Below are positions 12,813 through 26,156 of a stretch of 64,000 bases of DNA, piece by piece. Numbering within the stretch: the stretch's first letter is position 1; each line of letters starts with the position of its first letter. Origin of the DNA: Circinella minor (lineage: Eukaryota; Mucoromycota; Mucoromycetes; Mucorales; Lichtheimiaceae); contig JAEPRB010000013.1 of NCBI GenBank assembly GCA_016758965.1, positions 124,001 through 188,000 on the forward strand. Reading direction: 5' to 3'. A model generated the notes under the pieces. It saw only the letters and a list, made by a program, of their open reading frames with translations, was not told where the DNA came from and searched no databases. Both the position numbers and the translations under genes were made by a program.

Positions 12813-14339
12813 TTTCTACAGCACTACAAAATCACGCTTTTTTGTTACTATAGTATTATCATTATTTAACAGTACATCAAAATAAAAGAATAATAAAATG
12901 AAAGTTTTGTTAAAAAGCATGGTGACCATTGTCACTACGTATTTATCAAAACGCATATCTATATGTCATCTTCAAGTAAGCTCTACTAAAAGATTTAAAC
13001 ATTAATAATGTATATATTTAATAAAGGCGAAATAATCTACGTTTGTGAGATTTGATTTTGAAAAATTATTATTAGACTAAGTAAGCCCTCTACTACTAAC
13101 ATATTATTATAATTATATATAAAGCTCTTTTTCTTTATTTTATTATTCTAGTATCAATATCTACAAAGTAGCCCGCTAGAGCTAGTAATTACTTCTGCTG
13201 CATATTCCAACAAAAAGAACAAAAAAAAAATAGTTTGAATTTTTTTCCTAGCCCGATACTCTTTATCTTTACTCTAAACTTCTATAGGTATAAACCGTCA
13301 TTGACTGCGCTTTTTATTTACACATATACATGCATATATATAACTTCTGATCTATTTTTTTTTAAAAAAAGTATATATCTGCAGTTTAATAAATAGAGAC
13401 TCTTGTAGGAACGAGGATAATAATAACCAGCACTAAGAATACTTTTAACCTACCCTTAAATAGGAGGAACAGTTGGGTAGGTTGTCTTTGCCACACTTAC
13501 TACTGATAAGAATATTGAGCAGCAACGGATGACAATAGATAGAATACTCCGAAGAAAACCAAAGTAAAATTGTAATAGTATATAGCTAATAATACAAGTG
13601 TATGCTTACTACTGGTTTAATCGGCTAGTTTGATAAGAAAGCATAATATAATGCATAGGTAGAATAAAAAGAATCTTGAGTTATAATAAAAGCAATGTAG
13701 AGTCTTCTGGATACTAGACCCGAAAAGTCTTTATTTTATATGTACATCGAAATATCAAGAATCATTAATATCTAATTGATTATATATGTAAAACCAATAA
13801 TTAATATTTCTATTCAGATTACTATGTCTTTCTTATAGTATGATGAGGTTGGTTTCACAGAATATTGAAACATATATTAATATTACAAAACTAAGGAGCT
13901 CATCTTTAAATAATATATAATAGAATATAGTAGCAAAGACAACAGAAGCTCAAGTACTATGGTCCTAAGTAAAAAAGCTTGAACTCATATCAAAATAATA
14001 AGCTAAAATATGGTAAAAAAAAAAAAAGAAAAATAGTAAGCTATCTAGAAAAATCTAGCTAAATTATTAGATAAAATGACTTTTTGAACTTACAATAGTT
14101 TTCGTCCAACTTATATCGTATACAGGTATAAAAAATATACTAACCACTTTACTTATAAGAAGTAGTATTACGAATATCAAGCAATCAAAATATATTTTCT
14201 TGCATTAAATAGTCTAGCAGTTTTACCAATCCATATATTATATAATAATAACTATATATTTTTACTAAAATAAGCAAAGCCTAACCTAGTCTTGTTTCTA
14301 TTAAATGATTAAGGGTCCAGTTTCATTCTCTAAGCTATC

Positions 14340-14510
14340 TATGGCTCGAAAGTACATAGTGCAAACATCTGGGAGGGGGTGCAAAGAGTGGAATCGAAAA
14401 TACACAGTAAAAACAGAGTAGAATCTTTACCAAAAGTGAAAATGTGCAAAAAGCATGGGATAGGGGGCAACAAGTAAGTGTGTGATAAAATGGGGTTTAC
14501 TATATACCCA
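14340..14510. repeat. Degenerate relative of the GTGCAAAAA MITE
   Basis: Fragments resembling the 12662-12812 element: GGCTCGAAAGTA, repeated GTGCAAA units and a closing TGGGGTTTACTATA. The ends no longer pair cleanly, so this is read as an old, diverged copy. Confidence 0.35.
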
Positions 14511-14669
14511 AGTACAAGGTTGTTGATTGAGATGCGAATTCATGAGACAATACCAAGGGTAGATATAGTATAGTCGAACGCATGACTGGTCATAAAAATA
14601 TTAAAGTAGATATACTAGATAAATATGTTTTCGTTGATAGCAGTTAAATTATTAGTTATTGGTATTATA

Positions 14670-15009
14670 CAGTCAACCTCTAGTTTTTGCACACCAGAGA
14701 TTTCCTGATTTTTTGTTGCAGAACCGAAGACTTGCAAGAAGTGAGACTTGATACATATAGGATCTCATCAATTATTCTTTGCTGGCATTCTAGATACGTA
14801 TTTCTATATTTGGATGATGATTCATAAGAGTACTATACACAATTATTAAATTAGAGTATAGTTTACTCCCGATTAGCACAACTCGACTAAAAACCTTGAC
14901 GCAAGTTGCAAGTTGCGATTCTATTAAGTATTTTCAACATTTCCAATAACAAATGGTGCAGAACCGGGAGATTTGCACAAGCGAGAGGTGCAAAAATAGG
15001 GGTTGACTG
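14670..15009. mobile_element. 340-bp TIR element, copy 1
   Basis: Begins CAGTCAACCTCTAGTTTTTG and ends with the near-perfect inverse (CAAAAATAGGGGTTGACTG). It is flanked by TA on both sides (14668-14669 and 15010-15011). The interior matches the element at 16066-16417 over nearly its whole length, for instance CTCATCAATTATTCTTTGCT in both. Structure fits a non-autonomous Tc1/mariner-like MITE. Confidence 0.7.
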
Positions 15010-16065
15010 TACCAGAAATTACAGCACCCACTATACAACTGTCGACTATATTAATTATAGACTACCAAAGTATCAAGAAGTAAGTCTTAATTTTGCCAAA
15101 TGTCCAATTGTCCAACCAGCTTTGATCAAAGTATTGTAGAAAATATATATACTTTACCATCTATTTGACCAATTCAGAACATTACAGTTGAGATCAGTCG
15201 CCCATCTCCAAAACTTTACCAGTAACTACAATAGCTAGATCAGTTAACTTAACCATTATTTAGGATAAACCCTGTAATATACAATAGAAATTTACATGAC
15301 GTCAAATAATCTTTCGATTAGCTATACAACAATTAAAGGAATTATAAAGATGCACTGGAAAAACCAGCAAAATGATTGTATACAAAGAAGATGTAACACC
15401 AGGAGCGATAAATATAACCCAATATGATGCCTTTATAAAAAGTATATAATTGACCTAATTTTTATTTATGACCCATCCCTAGAATTGTTATTGACTAGTT
15501 AATGGTAGATAAACTGGTTAACGTCATATTCCCTTAAGAGTTACAAGTGTGGTTTTGTAGCCACCAAACATGAGCATTATACTCCTTATATTATACTTAC
15601 TCCATTATTAGAAGATCTTTAAATTACATCAATTAGTAATATCCTACTTGTATTATATAAGATACATCTGTCATATCCTATAATGGACTGTCTCCCACAC
15701 TCAAAAGCTAGTTTCTTAGTCAATAGTTGGTATAAACTCTAACTATGGCGATCTGTGCTCTGTGAATAAACTAGTTGCTTTACCCTACTTTGGTGACAGT
15801 AATTCGCATCTAGAGAATGCTCCAAACTTTCCATCTACTCTCACACACAATCATAAAGAGCCACATAAGGTGTTTTTTTTATTGATATGTAGCTACCTTT
15901 TTTTTCAAATCTTTCTCTCTCTCTCCTGTTTCTTATCCTCCCTCCCTCTACATTATTAAGCCCATCTTCACTTGTTTAACTTTTACCTTAACTAGGATTT
16001 TCCAGTTAATTCCTCCTTCCCTCTATTTCTATATGCATATCTAATTTTCTTCTCAAAATATACTA

Positions 16066-16417
16066 CAGTGAACCCCCAGATTTTGCATACCTGAGATTTT
16101 CTGATTTTTTGTTATAGAACTAAAGACTTGCAACAAGCGAGACCTGAAATATACTTATATATTTAAATATGGCATCTCATCAATTATTCTTTGCTGGCAT
16201 TGCCGGTATTTCTATATTTGGATAATGATTCATAAGAATACTATACACAATTGTTAAATTATAGTACAGTTTACTCCCAATTAGCGCAACTCGCCCTAAA
16301 ACCTTGATGAAAGTTGCAAGTTGCAATTCCATCAAGTATTTTTAACATTTCTAAAAACAATTGGTACAAAAGTGGGAGATTTGCAAAAGCAGAAGGTACA
16401 GAAGTGGGGCTTGGCTG
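16066..16417. mobile_element. TIR element, copy 2 (about 352 bp)
   Basis: Same orientation and same family as 14670-15009, flanked by TA (16064-16065 and 16418-16419). The ends have decayed more (CAGTGAACCCCC on the left, GGGGCTTGGCTG on the right), while the interior stays clearly alignable. Two related copies about 1.4 kb apart confirm that it is a repeat family rather than chance pairing. Confidence 0.65.
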
Positions 16418-17267
16418 TATAAAGAGACAAGTGCATGCTCAGATCGCCAGTCACCCCAATTATCCATCAAATAAATACAAAAATTATAACTTAGATATCT
16501 GTATGGTTTTTTTGAAGGGGGCGAATTAAATCTAGAAAAAGTTTCAAATCTATCTCCCCTTTCCCACTATGACATTGCTCATCTCATATCATCTCTCATT
16601 GCTCTTTATTTTCTCTGCTCAATTATCCACCATATAAGCTTAACACTTCCACTTATTGGAATATTTTGGTCTCTCCCAAAACACTCATTTCTTCACACAT
16701 GTAAAGATACAATCATATACTGGTAGGTGCAGTCTGTTAAGTCTCCTATAATAAATATATGTTTCAGACTATCTTTTTTAGCTAAATGTGAATTAGCTCC
16801 TAATTTTTAATATGTATAAATAAATGGTTTTCTGACATTCATTCTATATGCGCTTTCTATATTATACTAACTAATCGAACTGTGCATAAGTGCACAACTA
16901 TCATTTATGCGCAGTTATTTTCGCTATCGAAAACTACATAAGAAAAAATAATAATATTGCATATACCAAAAGAGATTAAATCTTTTTTTTTTTTTCATAA
17001 AGTGGGACTTCTCATTATATATTTAATTATTTAATTATCTAGTTCTTTTTTAGATTTAATAATATTCTAAAATCAAAAAAAAAGGCAAACTCCCACTTGT
17101 ATGTAGTGTTTACACGAATCGTTCTAAAATTACTTAGTATTCATAGAATTGATATAGCTTAGAAATACTGGCACATTTTGATGTTATTATAATAGCTAGT
17201 TTATATTTGGTACTGTTACAGTGACTGTTGCAATACTATATTAATCTCTATATTGTCACGAAACTTC

Positions 17268-17630
17268 TAGATCTAGTCTCCACTTTGGTATTTAATTTTG
17301 ATCCTATTAAAAAACATGAATAGCGTCAACAAAAAAAAATAGTTGGTTTTACTTCATAACAATTGATGTGCAAAACGAAAAAGAATATCCATTTACTAGG
17401 TTACTACATTCAAATCATATTTCCATTTGACATTACTATGTCACTTTTTCTTCCTTTACTTTGAATATCCTAGCTGGGACTTATGGGTAAGCAATAATAA
17501 TAAAAACAATAACAGTAAAAAAAATAAACAGAACAATTTTTATGATGTTATTCATTTATTATTTTAACTCTCGTCACGTTTTTTGTTGTTATTGGAGAAA
17601 TAATTACTCCCAAAGTAGAGACTAGATCTA
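17268..17630. repeat. Possible inverted-repeat element with AGATCT-centred ends
   Basis: Left arm TAGATCTAGTCTCCACTTTG and right arm CAAAGTAGAGACTAGATCTA are imperfect inverse copies about 363 bp apart. A further related motif (TAGAGACCACATCTAGTGTC) lies near 17800. No target duplication was recognised, so the mobile nature is uncertain. Confidence 0.35.
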
Positions 17631-19550
17631 GTCTCTAAGTTTTTCATTATTTATCAACCTATTTCAATTTGTTATATATGACAACACAGATCCTGGGACT
17701 TATAAATTATAAAATATGTTTTTCATAGCCTAAGCTATATTCTGTAAAGTTTTTATGATGCATGACCAATTATTTGGCTAGATATGATCATTCAAAATAG
17801 AGACCACATCTAGTGTCTGGGGGTGCAAAGATACTCATTAAGTTCTCAAACCAATATTACCCAGTTAGTAATAGCATAAGGAAATATTGCTTTAGCTATT
17901 TCGGACACCTAACACTGAGAATAATGTGCTTTCCTGTTAAATAAGATTCCTGATTTTGAGCCTAAATAAAGTTTGTATGAATGTATATATTTTATCTAAT
18001 GGTTAAAACTAATGACATTATGTATGGTGTGGAAAAAGAATAAATAAATGTTTTTTATCTTATTAGAATAGATATAAATATATAAATCATAATAAACATA
18101 TTAAAACCAAAAATGTTTTTATTTTATATATATACTAATTTAAGGTTGTCAAACATACGAATAAGTGCTTTTTATATTGCTACTTTACTCTTGCTTATCA
18201 TTCTCACAAACGTTTATCATTTGACTAGCTTACATTTACATATAAAAAGTTCTCTCAATACTTTCAATTGATCAGCTCTTAATATAATTACAAATAATTT
18301 TATTATCAGTCTCAATGATCTACATTTCTTCTCAGATGGCTTTTATTGTTCTAATTTTATTAATATAGGTATCTAAACGCCTAGGGACCTCATGCTGGCT
18401 TTATCAAAAACAGAGTAAGGTATGTAATTATATATATGAGTTTGTTATTATATATATAGTTCCTTTCTATTATTGACTTTTTTACTAACATATGGTGATT
18501 TTATCTTTCTCTGCTCAATAACTGTATAGAGCAATAGTAACTTTAAAATTTTTATATTAATCTTAGAGGGACAGTAAATACTAATATGATAGTAATGGCA
18601 CCAAATATCTTATTTACTATAAATCTTACAAAGTTTATCACATTTACTATATTAAAAAGAATCTAACTAATAAACAGTACTATAATCGGTTCTTTACTAT
18701 ATGACAGTAGGTTCATGCTCAATAAGAACTAAGAGTTCACCTATAAAAATCTTTTGTTCTTAGAAAAAACTGACTCTGTACAACAAATCGTTTAGACAAA
18801 TTCTCTGATTAGTTTAATGTATAAAAAACCTAATACCTTCTAACTTTTTACTTCTATTGCTGCTCTTTCGCTTACTAATTTAGATCGGAACCCCTTGTTT
18901 TTCTTACTGCCAAGCAATAACAATTTTCATACTTTTACCTTGATATTTGAAAGATGTTCCTTAATATCTTCGAATCTTTTCAATAAAAAGATAGAAAGCA
19001 GCCTATTTGAAAAATTAGGCTTACTCTTTATTTACTGCCCTCTTTCTAACTCTATTTTTAGTTCTTTGTCCACTCCTTAATATTAAACTATCAATTTTTC
19101 ATTTATTGTTATTACTATATATAAATTAGTTATTTCTGCTTTTTGTTTTTCTTGAGCCTTATAAGACAAAATGATGTTTTCTTATTATCAATAAGTGCTC
19201 TTAAATCGAGATCAACATTAGATATGATTTTGCTTTATTAGAGCTAGTAGAGTACTGCCATAAAAAGCACTGTTACCTTGTACTGTTTCACCAAGTCACC
19301 TTGTGGTACGTAAACATGCAATTTTACTGGCTAAGATAAGACAGTGGCTTAGTATATGCAAGCAGCTGTCGACGTCATCAAAATTCCTTCTTTATGAACC
19401 AATAAGCTGAGGTATATCTTTGCATTTCTTTCTTTCATTGTTGCTGTGCTAAAATCTTTATACGGTTTTTTTTATAAGCGCGTAAAGAAAGAACTTCTTC
19501 AACCCCTTTTCGCTCTCTTAATTCTATTTTATTCTGTACATTTACAAGAA

Positions 19551-21295
19551 ATGACTTTGAATGAAAATGAGTATTATGTAGGTTTTACTTTGTTGACACT
19601 CTTACATTGAATGCTTTAAGATGACTAGAGTTGGATTATACTAAATCCTTTGTTTTTTCCACATTTCATTATTGAAACCGTTTAACGCTATTTATATAGG
19701 TGAAACGTATATCAGGCCAAAAAATGTTTGTAAGAAAGATATAATTTTCTATTGATAAGCTGTTGCTCACTATCTATGGTGATCCATATATGAATAATCA
19801 TATGTATTATATGATTCTGTAGCGCAAGAAACGTTGTTATTTGATCGAGTGGGAAGATTATGGACCTGAAGATAATACTTGGGAAGAAGAAAGCTGCCTT
19901 TTGGGCAACACAGAACTTGTGGAAGAGTTTAAACAACAGTTGATTAAAGAATTTCCAGATCGACCAAATCTCTTTTTATCCCAGGACCGTGTTGTTCTCT
20001 CTAGTGCATATGACCCAGAGAGTTCAATATCAGACTCACCAGAACCAGTAGTACTACCATTAACTTCAAAAACGAACTTAAAATCCAACAACAAACGACC
20101 AGCAACAGATAGACCAAAGAATGGCTCTCCAAGGAAAACATCTCGAACAGAGGTTACACCAGAAATTGAGTTCGGTGTTCCAGATAAGGTAATAATTGTT
20201 GTTAAATTTCAATAATCCATTAATCCTGTTATTCATAGATACTCTTTCTCAATGCAACAGCTTAGAGCAAATTGGAATTCTATCAAACGTGGACATACTA
20301 CTGGGAGTGTACGAGCTTTCCTTGGATCACTGAAAAATTCGGTTGAAATAGCAAAAGTTTGTTCTTTTCGTATTTGATATTTTGAGTAAGGGGTAGAATA
20401 TCTACAGTCATAAGTGTTAACGCACATATTATTTCGTTTCTCCCCACGCACTTCTTTTTTTTAGGACAGTACTCGTGGTCTTATTCGAATATCTGATACT
20501 CATAGTCATTTCGATGGTGTGACACCTATCGTTGAAGTTGTCAACAAAGTAGATGACGATCCGTTTCCAACAGACTTTTTATACATTGATAAAATGGTGT
20601 TTAACAATGACGTTTCTCCGCCTGATCCGTCGTTTATTGCTCAGTGTGATTGCGACGGTCCAAGTTGTTCTGGTCTTTGCCATGATAATGATTCGCATGT
20701 CTACTCACCAGATGGTCGTGTCAAAATTTCCCAAGGTACACCAATTTATGAATGCAACGTAAACTGTGAGTGTAGTTGGAATTGTCGAAATCGTGTTGTT
20801 CAGCGTGGACGCCAAATACCCTTACAAATATATAAGACGAAAGCAAAAGGATGGGGTGTAAAAGCAAAACAAGATATACCAAAAGGCACGTTTGTGGAAG
20901 AATATGTGGGAGAAGTAATAATGAATACAGAAGGTGATTTTCGTGGCAAGTTCTATGATAAAGCTGGTACAACGTACTTGTTCGACATGGATTTTGGTGA
21001 CAATGTTAAATACGTCATTGACTCATTTTTACTTGGAAATGCGAGTCATTTTTTCAACCATTCCTGTTCTCCCAATTTGACAGTATATGCAGTTTACAGT
21101 GATAGTGCTGATAATAATTTTCATCGTCTTGCATTCTTTTCGAATCGTCTGATCAAAAAAGGAGAAGAACTGACAATCGATTATGAAGGCAAAGCGAACG
21201 GTGAAGATACTTTGATACCTCAACGCAAACCTGGAAAAGGAACTTTCGAATGTCATTGCTCCTCTCCAAATTGTCGAAAATATATCCATGACTAA
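19551..21295 (+). CDS. SUV39/Clr4-like histone H3K9 methyltransferase
   Basis: Five exons: 19551-19577 (27 nt), 19700-19729 (30 nt), 19823-20188, 20261-20356 and 20465-21295, encoding 449 aa. An N-terminal chromodomain (about 6-60: EYYVKRISGQKMF, CYLIEWEDYGPEDNTWEEE) is followed by a low-complexity linker. The pre-SET zinc region is at about 225-290 (CDC...YECNVNCECSWNCRNRVV). The SET domain follows (KGWGVKAKQDI, YLFDMDFG, catalytic NHSCSPNL, ELTIDYEG), then the post-SET CHCSSPNC. Chromodomain plus SET defines the SUV39/Clr4 class, which writes and reads H3K9me to build heterochromatin. One of the usual nine pre-SET Cys appears replaced by His (GLCHDND). The first two exons are tiny but restore a normal chromodomain. 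The gene is isolated between two repeat deserts. Confidence 0.93.
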
Positions 21296-22599
21296 ATTAC
21301 AAAATATATTATGTTCTTCTTATTCACGTTACTCCCTTCTTTCTTTTTAGCATACTGCTATACCTTAGCCTCAAACCCGACATTTCTTTGTATATGCACT
21401 CATTAGGAATAGCTACCCCTCATTATTTGCCGTCATCGATCCATGCAAAATACTCATAAAAAATATAATATTGTTTCTTTCTCTAAAAAAAATCTACCTT
21501 GATTTTATTTTTTCAGTATTTTCACTCGAAGTGCATTTGACAGTTTTAACACTTAAAGTATAATTTACTCTTAGATTGCTTTACAACATTTACATAAATT
21601 CCCAGATCTGATTATATGAGTTATGGATACAATGTGCGTAATTAGTGATAACATGCATGGGAGGATATCACGTTGTACAACTTACCGTTTCACCTTATAG
21701 CTTGGATTGTCTAGATCATTACGAACCCGTTACCAGTTCAGTTAATCTACAGATCGCCATCGACCAAAGAAAGAGCCCAACAAGAAAATAATCCAATATA
21801 TGAAGGGCTATCTGAGCTTCATTTTAAACTTACTATACGACTGAAGTCTCATTATATAATCAAATGAAAACAAAAGTTTGCCCCAAAGCGAGTTAACTTT
21901 TTTATTAGCTAGACTGGTTACACGAATTCGTCATGTCAATATCACAGCAGAAAAATTATTTCTGATGGGTAATAACCCTCCAAAAAAAACATCACTGTCA
22001 AAAAGTATATATTTTTGGGGCTTTGCCATATTGTACTGGACGATATATATATGGCAGTGTGAATCTATTGAGTATTAGCAATATGAAAGCGTCTCTTATA
22101 TATCCATCTTCGCGTTCAAATAAACAGGCTTGCATTGGTTCTATATCCACAATATGGTGAAATATTGATTTTTATTTAGCATCTCTTTCGAACACAGCGT
22201 CAGGTTTGACATACTTGTTTGAAGAAGGTCAGAAATATTTAGAAGTTATAAAAACCCCCATAGAGGAACAGGGAAATTTTCATTAGTGAAAGAGCAAGGT
22301 ATCAAGAGATATAGATTCATATGGTGATTCATGAGATGTTTCGTCCGGAATATATGTAGTGTGAAAATAGATGGGATAAAGAAAAATAATAATAAAAAAA
22401 TTTAAATATATATTGGGGACCAAGAGGAAAATAAGATATCTTTATATCATTGTTTTTCAGTTTTGATTCAGAAAGCGACGAGAAGCAATCCAAAGTAGAT
22501 AGGGTTATTCAAGATTGTTGTCTAAATATTGTTGCTGGTGTACATCCAATTCAGCTAATATTTGGGCAAACAATTGGTCGATCTTGGTTTAGCTGTTGT

Positions 22600-24740
22600 A
22601 TTTGCAATGAACATGTTGATTTAGTCTTTGATAAGTTGCTGGGTACAAAGAATAATAGATCGTCATGTTGTCTACTGTTGATATTGAGGCGTTGGTGCAT
22701 TCTGACATGTTGTAAACAATTGCATTTGGTTAAAGTTGTGGTATTGCATTTTAGGCATGGTTATGGTTTCCCGTCATGGAGTCATCCAATTCTCCAATAG
22801 ATACATCTGCTGCGTTCCTTGTTGGACATTGGAATTCATAGTTTATAGACTCAACTCTCAGTTTCGATCAACGTATTGTTCCTAGGGGTTTTTTTTTTAT
22901 CTATTGATGCCATATATTATTGTTAGATAATTCTCTAATAGATGTTAAAGGATAAACGCTTGTAAGTTGCTAGGGCTGGGGTCATTGCTTAGCTATGTAA
23001 TGTACCACCAAATAGATAATTATTGTAATTTATGTATATAGTGACTAGTAAACGTCCGGTGATTGAAACTAGACTATAGTTGGATAAAAAAGAATATCAT
23101 CTGGAAGACTCTCATTCTCAGAAGATTGGCTATAAGGAGGGTCATTATTTTGGTTCCTATTTTTGAAAATCCCACCACCCATACCTGTAAATTCTATTAC
23201 TATTATACTTTTAACGTATTATGTCAGGTTAGGTACGTTGAATTTATATATTTTATTAAAGACGAAATTAATTGAGCACACACTGATTCAGCTTCTTGCT
23301 CTTGTTAGTTCAGAAGGCTAGGACATGAAAAACCTGAGTTGAGACAGGAAAAAGGTCAAGGATTCAGATTTGAGTTACAAGAATAATCAAGATAGTTGTG
23401 TGCTATTTAGGTGAGGTGAGGAGAGAGGGTTAATACTATTATGTGGAATAAAACGAACACTAAAAAAGTATAACTTTATAGTATGACAAACACAGGTAAT
23501 TTTTTTTGTGCCAGCATAATTATATAATATAGAACGAAATGAAATGAACTAAGAATAAAGGAGGGGCAGGGATTTTATGGACTACTATTACCAATTAGAT
23601 CTAGATTATGGTCTTCTTCATTGCGATCAAGATGAGAAGTTGTTCTCCATTTAATATAGCGGTTAGGTCTAAGTCATTAATAAAATTCTTTTGATAGAAG
23701 TCGCAAGCAACTGCAAACCATACAGGTTTACGAATATAGTAAAGAAATCGGATTATACGGCAGTGGGCATGCTCAACAGCCAACAATGCACATTCATCTT
23801 CTGGTAGATTTACAAGTTTGGAATCTCAAATAATGGCTAGATCAAAAGGATCATATGTATCGTGTGGGTAAAGAGAGCGTTTTGTCATAGCGTCTATGAG
23901 TTCTTGCTAGTAATCATTGTGTATAAGAACGCCAATAATATTACGATCAGGGTAGTAAATGTCATGAATACAGTTATTTTTAATTTCAAGACGTCATAGA
24001 TCTCATCTAGTTTTGGATACAGGTTGACGTTCTTTGTGCGAAAAATATATATAATCAAAACCTTGGGTTCTGGAAGGTAGCATAAAAGCTCTGGGCTGCA
24101 GCTTGTTGGCGTCGTTTGATAGTTGCAGGTGAAAGTCAGAGTTGCTGCATTGCGTTTGGGTTTTTAATTTGTGTAACCATGATACATCATGCCAAGGAGT
24201 ATTGGTTGGTTGGGTGGTACTATGCACGGTTGTGGTTGTGCAGAATCAGTTAGTAGGGTATTTTTCTTTTAAATTATTATTGCAGTTGTGTTACTGTGAT
24301 TTCTAACCTGTGGTTTTGTGATCTGGCTGTTAACAGTTGCTGATTTCATTGCTCAAGTTGCGTGAGAAGTGGGAGCAGCTCATTTATATGTCGTTGCTGG
24401 CATTTTTGCTCTTGCTGTAAAGAGTCAATAGTTTTCATCATAGATGTTAAAAATTCGGGCATTGCTTGATGGTGTTCAAATATGGTATTGACAAATCTTT
24501 TTGTGAGGGTTGTATTACGTATTCATGTGTTGGTGTCAGAGCTACTTTACTGTATTGTGATGGGATATGTGTTCCATATGTACATGTGTTGAGGACAAAA
24601 GAGGATTCACTACTTCTGTAGTATTACTATTGTCATTGTCTTCATGATCAGCAGATGAGATAGCTTTTAAGGCTGCTAAGATATGATTTACGCTGTTGAC
24701 TTTACCACACTTCGTACAGGAGAAGCAAGGATAGGGAAGG
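22600..24740 (-). pseudogene. Decayed non-LTR retrotransposon (LINE-like) remnant
   Basis: On the minus strand, 24740-23590 translates in shifting frames into protein-like blocks. One is a Cys/His patch (CTKCGK); then comes a Gln-rich probable coiled coil (TSMMKTIDSLQQEQ, INELLPLLTQLEQ), then RAFMLPSRTQGFDYIYFSHK and ARKPVWFAVACDF-like blocks, as in a gag/ORF1-type protein. Further along, at about 22790-22640, a frame reads G*LHDGKP*PCLKCN, with later RMHQRLNI; the stops are shown as *. This resembles the Cys-rich C-terminal tail of a LINE polymerase ORF. The polymerase body is missing, and frameshifts and stops are numerous, so it is a dead, internally deleted copy. Assignment rests on recalled similarity and is moderate at best. 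Confidence 0.4.
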
Positions 24741-25085
24741 GGGAGGAGCTTTGGTCTTAATTATGCCTTAGCGACTGAGTTGATCTTTTATATTGTAGGA
24801 GTAGCACTGAATATATCACGATGATGATCGAAACGTTCATTAAGTATATGAAGTTAGGTTTTCTTTATGTAGATGAGGGATCATTGAGTGAGTTGTTCAG
24901 GTGTTAGTAGAGTTAGTAGCATCTACCATGTACACTGTTGTAAGTTACTCACTAGCATGTGCTGATTGCTGTAGAATATATAAAGTGCCGGTTGTCTTGT
25001 TTTTCGTGATGTGGATCAGTTATATGATTGGTCAGTTTTTTCAGTTAGTGATGAAAAACAGAAAGAAAGGTTCTCAGTTTAGGTA

Positions 25086-25182
25086 CAGTAGACCTCTAGT
25101 TTTTCAATGTACCAATTCCTTGAAAAAGTTGCAGAACTGAGGGTTTTTAACTTGATACGAGTGCAAAAACTGGGGTCTACTG
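25086..25182. mobile_element. 97-bp TA-flanked MITE
   Basis: Left end CAGTAGACCTCTAGTTTTTC and right end GTGCAAAAACTGGGGTCTAC TG are inverted, with TA on both sides (25084-25085, 25183-25184). The left terminus matches the start of the 14670 element (ACCTCTAGTTTTT), so they probably used the same transposase. Confidence 0.65.
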
Positions 25183-26156
25183 TAACCATTGTGTTGATAT
25201 AGTCTACAATGCATCTACTCTCTAATAGTTGTACAAAGACTTGAGCGATTTGGGTTAAGAATACTTTCACAAAATTTAGCAAGTAGATGGTTCTGAAAAT
25301 GAGATAGGTCATAGCTTTGAATAAGTTGTGTTGTGCATCTAAGACTGTCAGTGATACAGTTTCCCTTGGTATTTTACCACTTGTTTTATTTGATAAATAT
25401 ATATAAAGCACTTGTGTAATTTGCGGGATCAACATAAGGACCTATCTTTTATATGTATTTTAAGCACTTAATGACCTGGATAGTTCTGTTGTGAAGGTGA
25501 ATGAATATTTGATTGGTAAGGGACTGTTAATGCTGAATGACGAAAGTTAGGAAAGTCTTGTGTCAAGTGTGTCTGAATACCATTCTTTTGGCTATGTATG
25601 GGCTATTTGTATACATATAGTATATGGTTCTTCGTGATAAAACTAGTGCTCACTATCAGTGTGTGTTTGTCACAGGAAAGGCATATATATGGAGGAATCC
25701 GTTTCCAGGAGCCGATTTTGATTTAGAATTAAACATTCAGCTAACTTGATAGAGTTATAAACTAGCATTAGGACACCTTGGTTCTGACTAACTTGATAAT
25801 TCTTATGAGAAAGTAAACAAATAGTTTTTTTTGAAATTTATTTAAAGCAGAACTGTTGGTCTGTATGGATCTTAAACTATAAAAGCCAATCCAGTTTTGT
25901 TGAGTGCATGTGATGGTGATAAAATAACAAAGATTTTCCATTCATGCAATTAGCACCTTGTTCGATGGTTATTAGAGATAGGAGTGTTCATGAAGGTCTG
26001 GAAATGTATTATATAATGGATATACCAGCCAAGTACAATCATCTCTACAAATATTTCTTTGTTTCAAAGCATTGCTCAAAATATATGCTTTATATAGTAA
26101 CTGCTTGAATTTAACTGTTGAGGTCAAGTATATATATATTATCCTCAAGCTTTATA

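Larger units (their letters stand above)
11420..19550. other. Repeat-rich gene desert, about 8.1 kb
   Basis: Very AT-rich sequence with no supported gene between the P450 start and the chromodomain methyltransferase. It contains at least three TA-flanked miniature elements (12662-12812, 14670-15009, 16066-16417), a degenerate relative near 14340-14510 and a possible inverted-repeat element at 17268-17630, annotated separately. The remainder shows only short, stop-rich frames. The sequence just upstream of 19551 should contain the methyltransferase promoter, but I see no clear core element. Confidence 0.6.

Noticed and set aside
22450..22800. 116-codon plus-strand Cys-rich frame
   Set aside because: The opposite strand carries the LINE-tail-like CLKC...RLNI block, so the plus frame is its antisense shadow.
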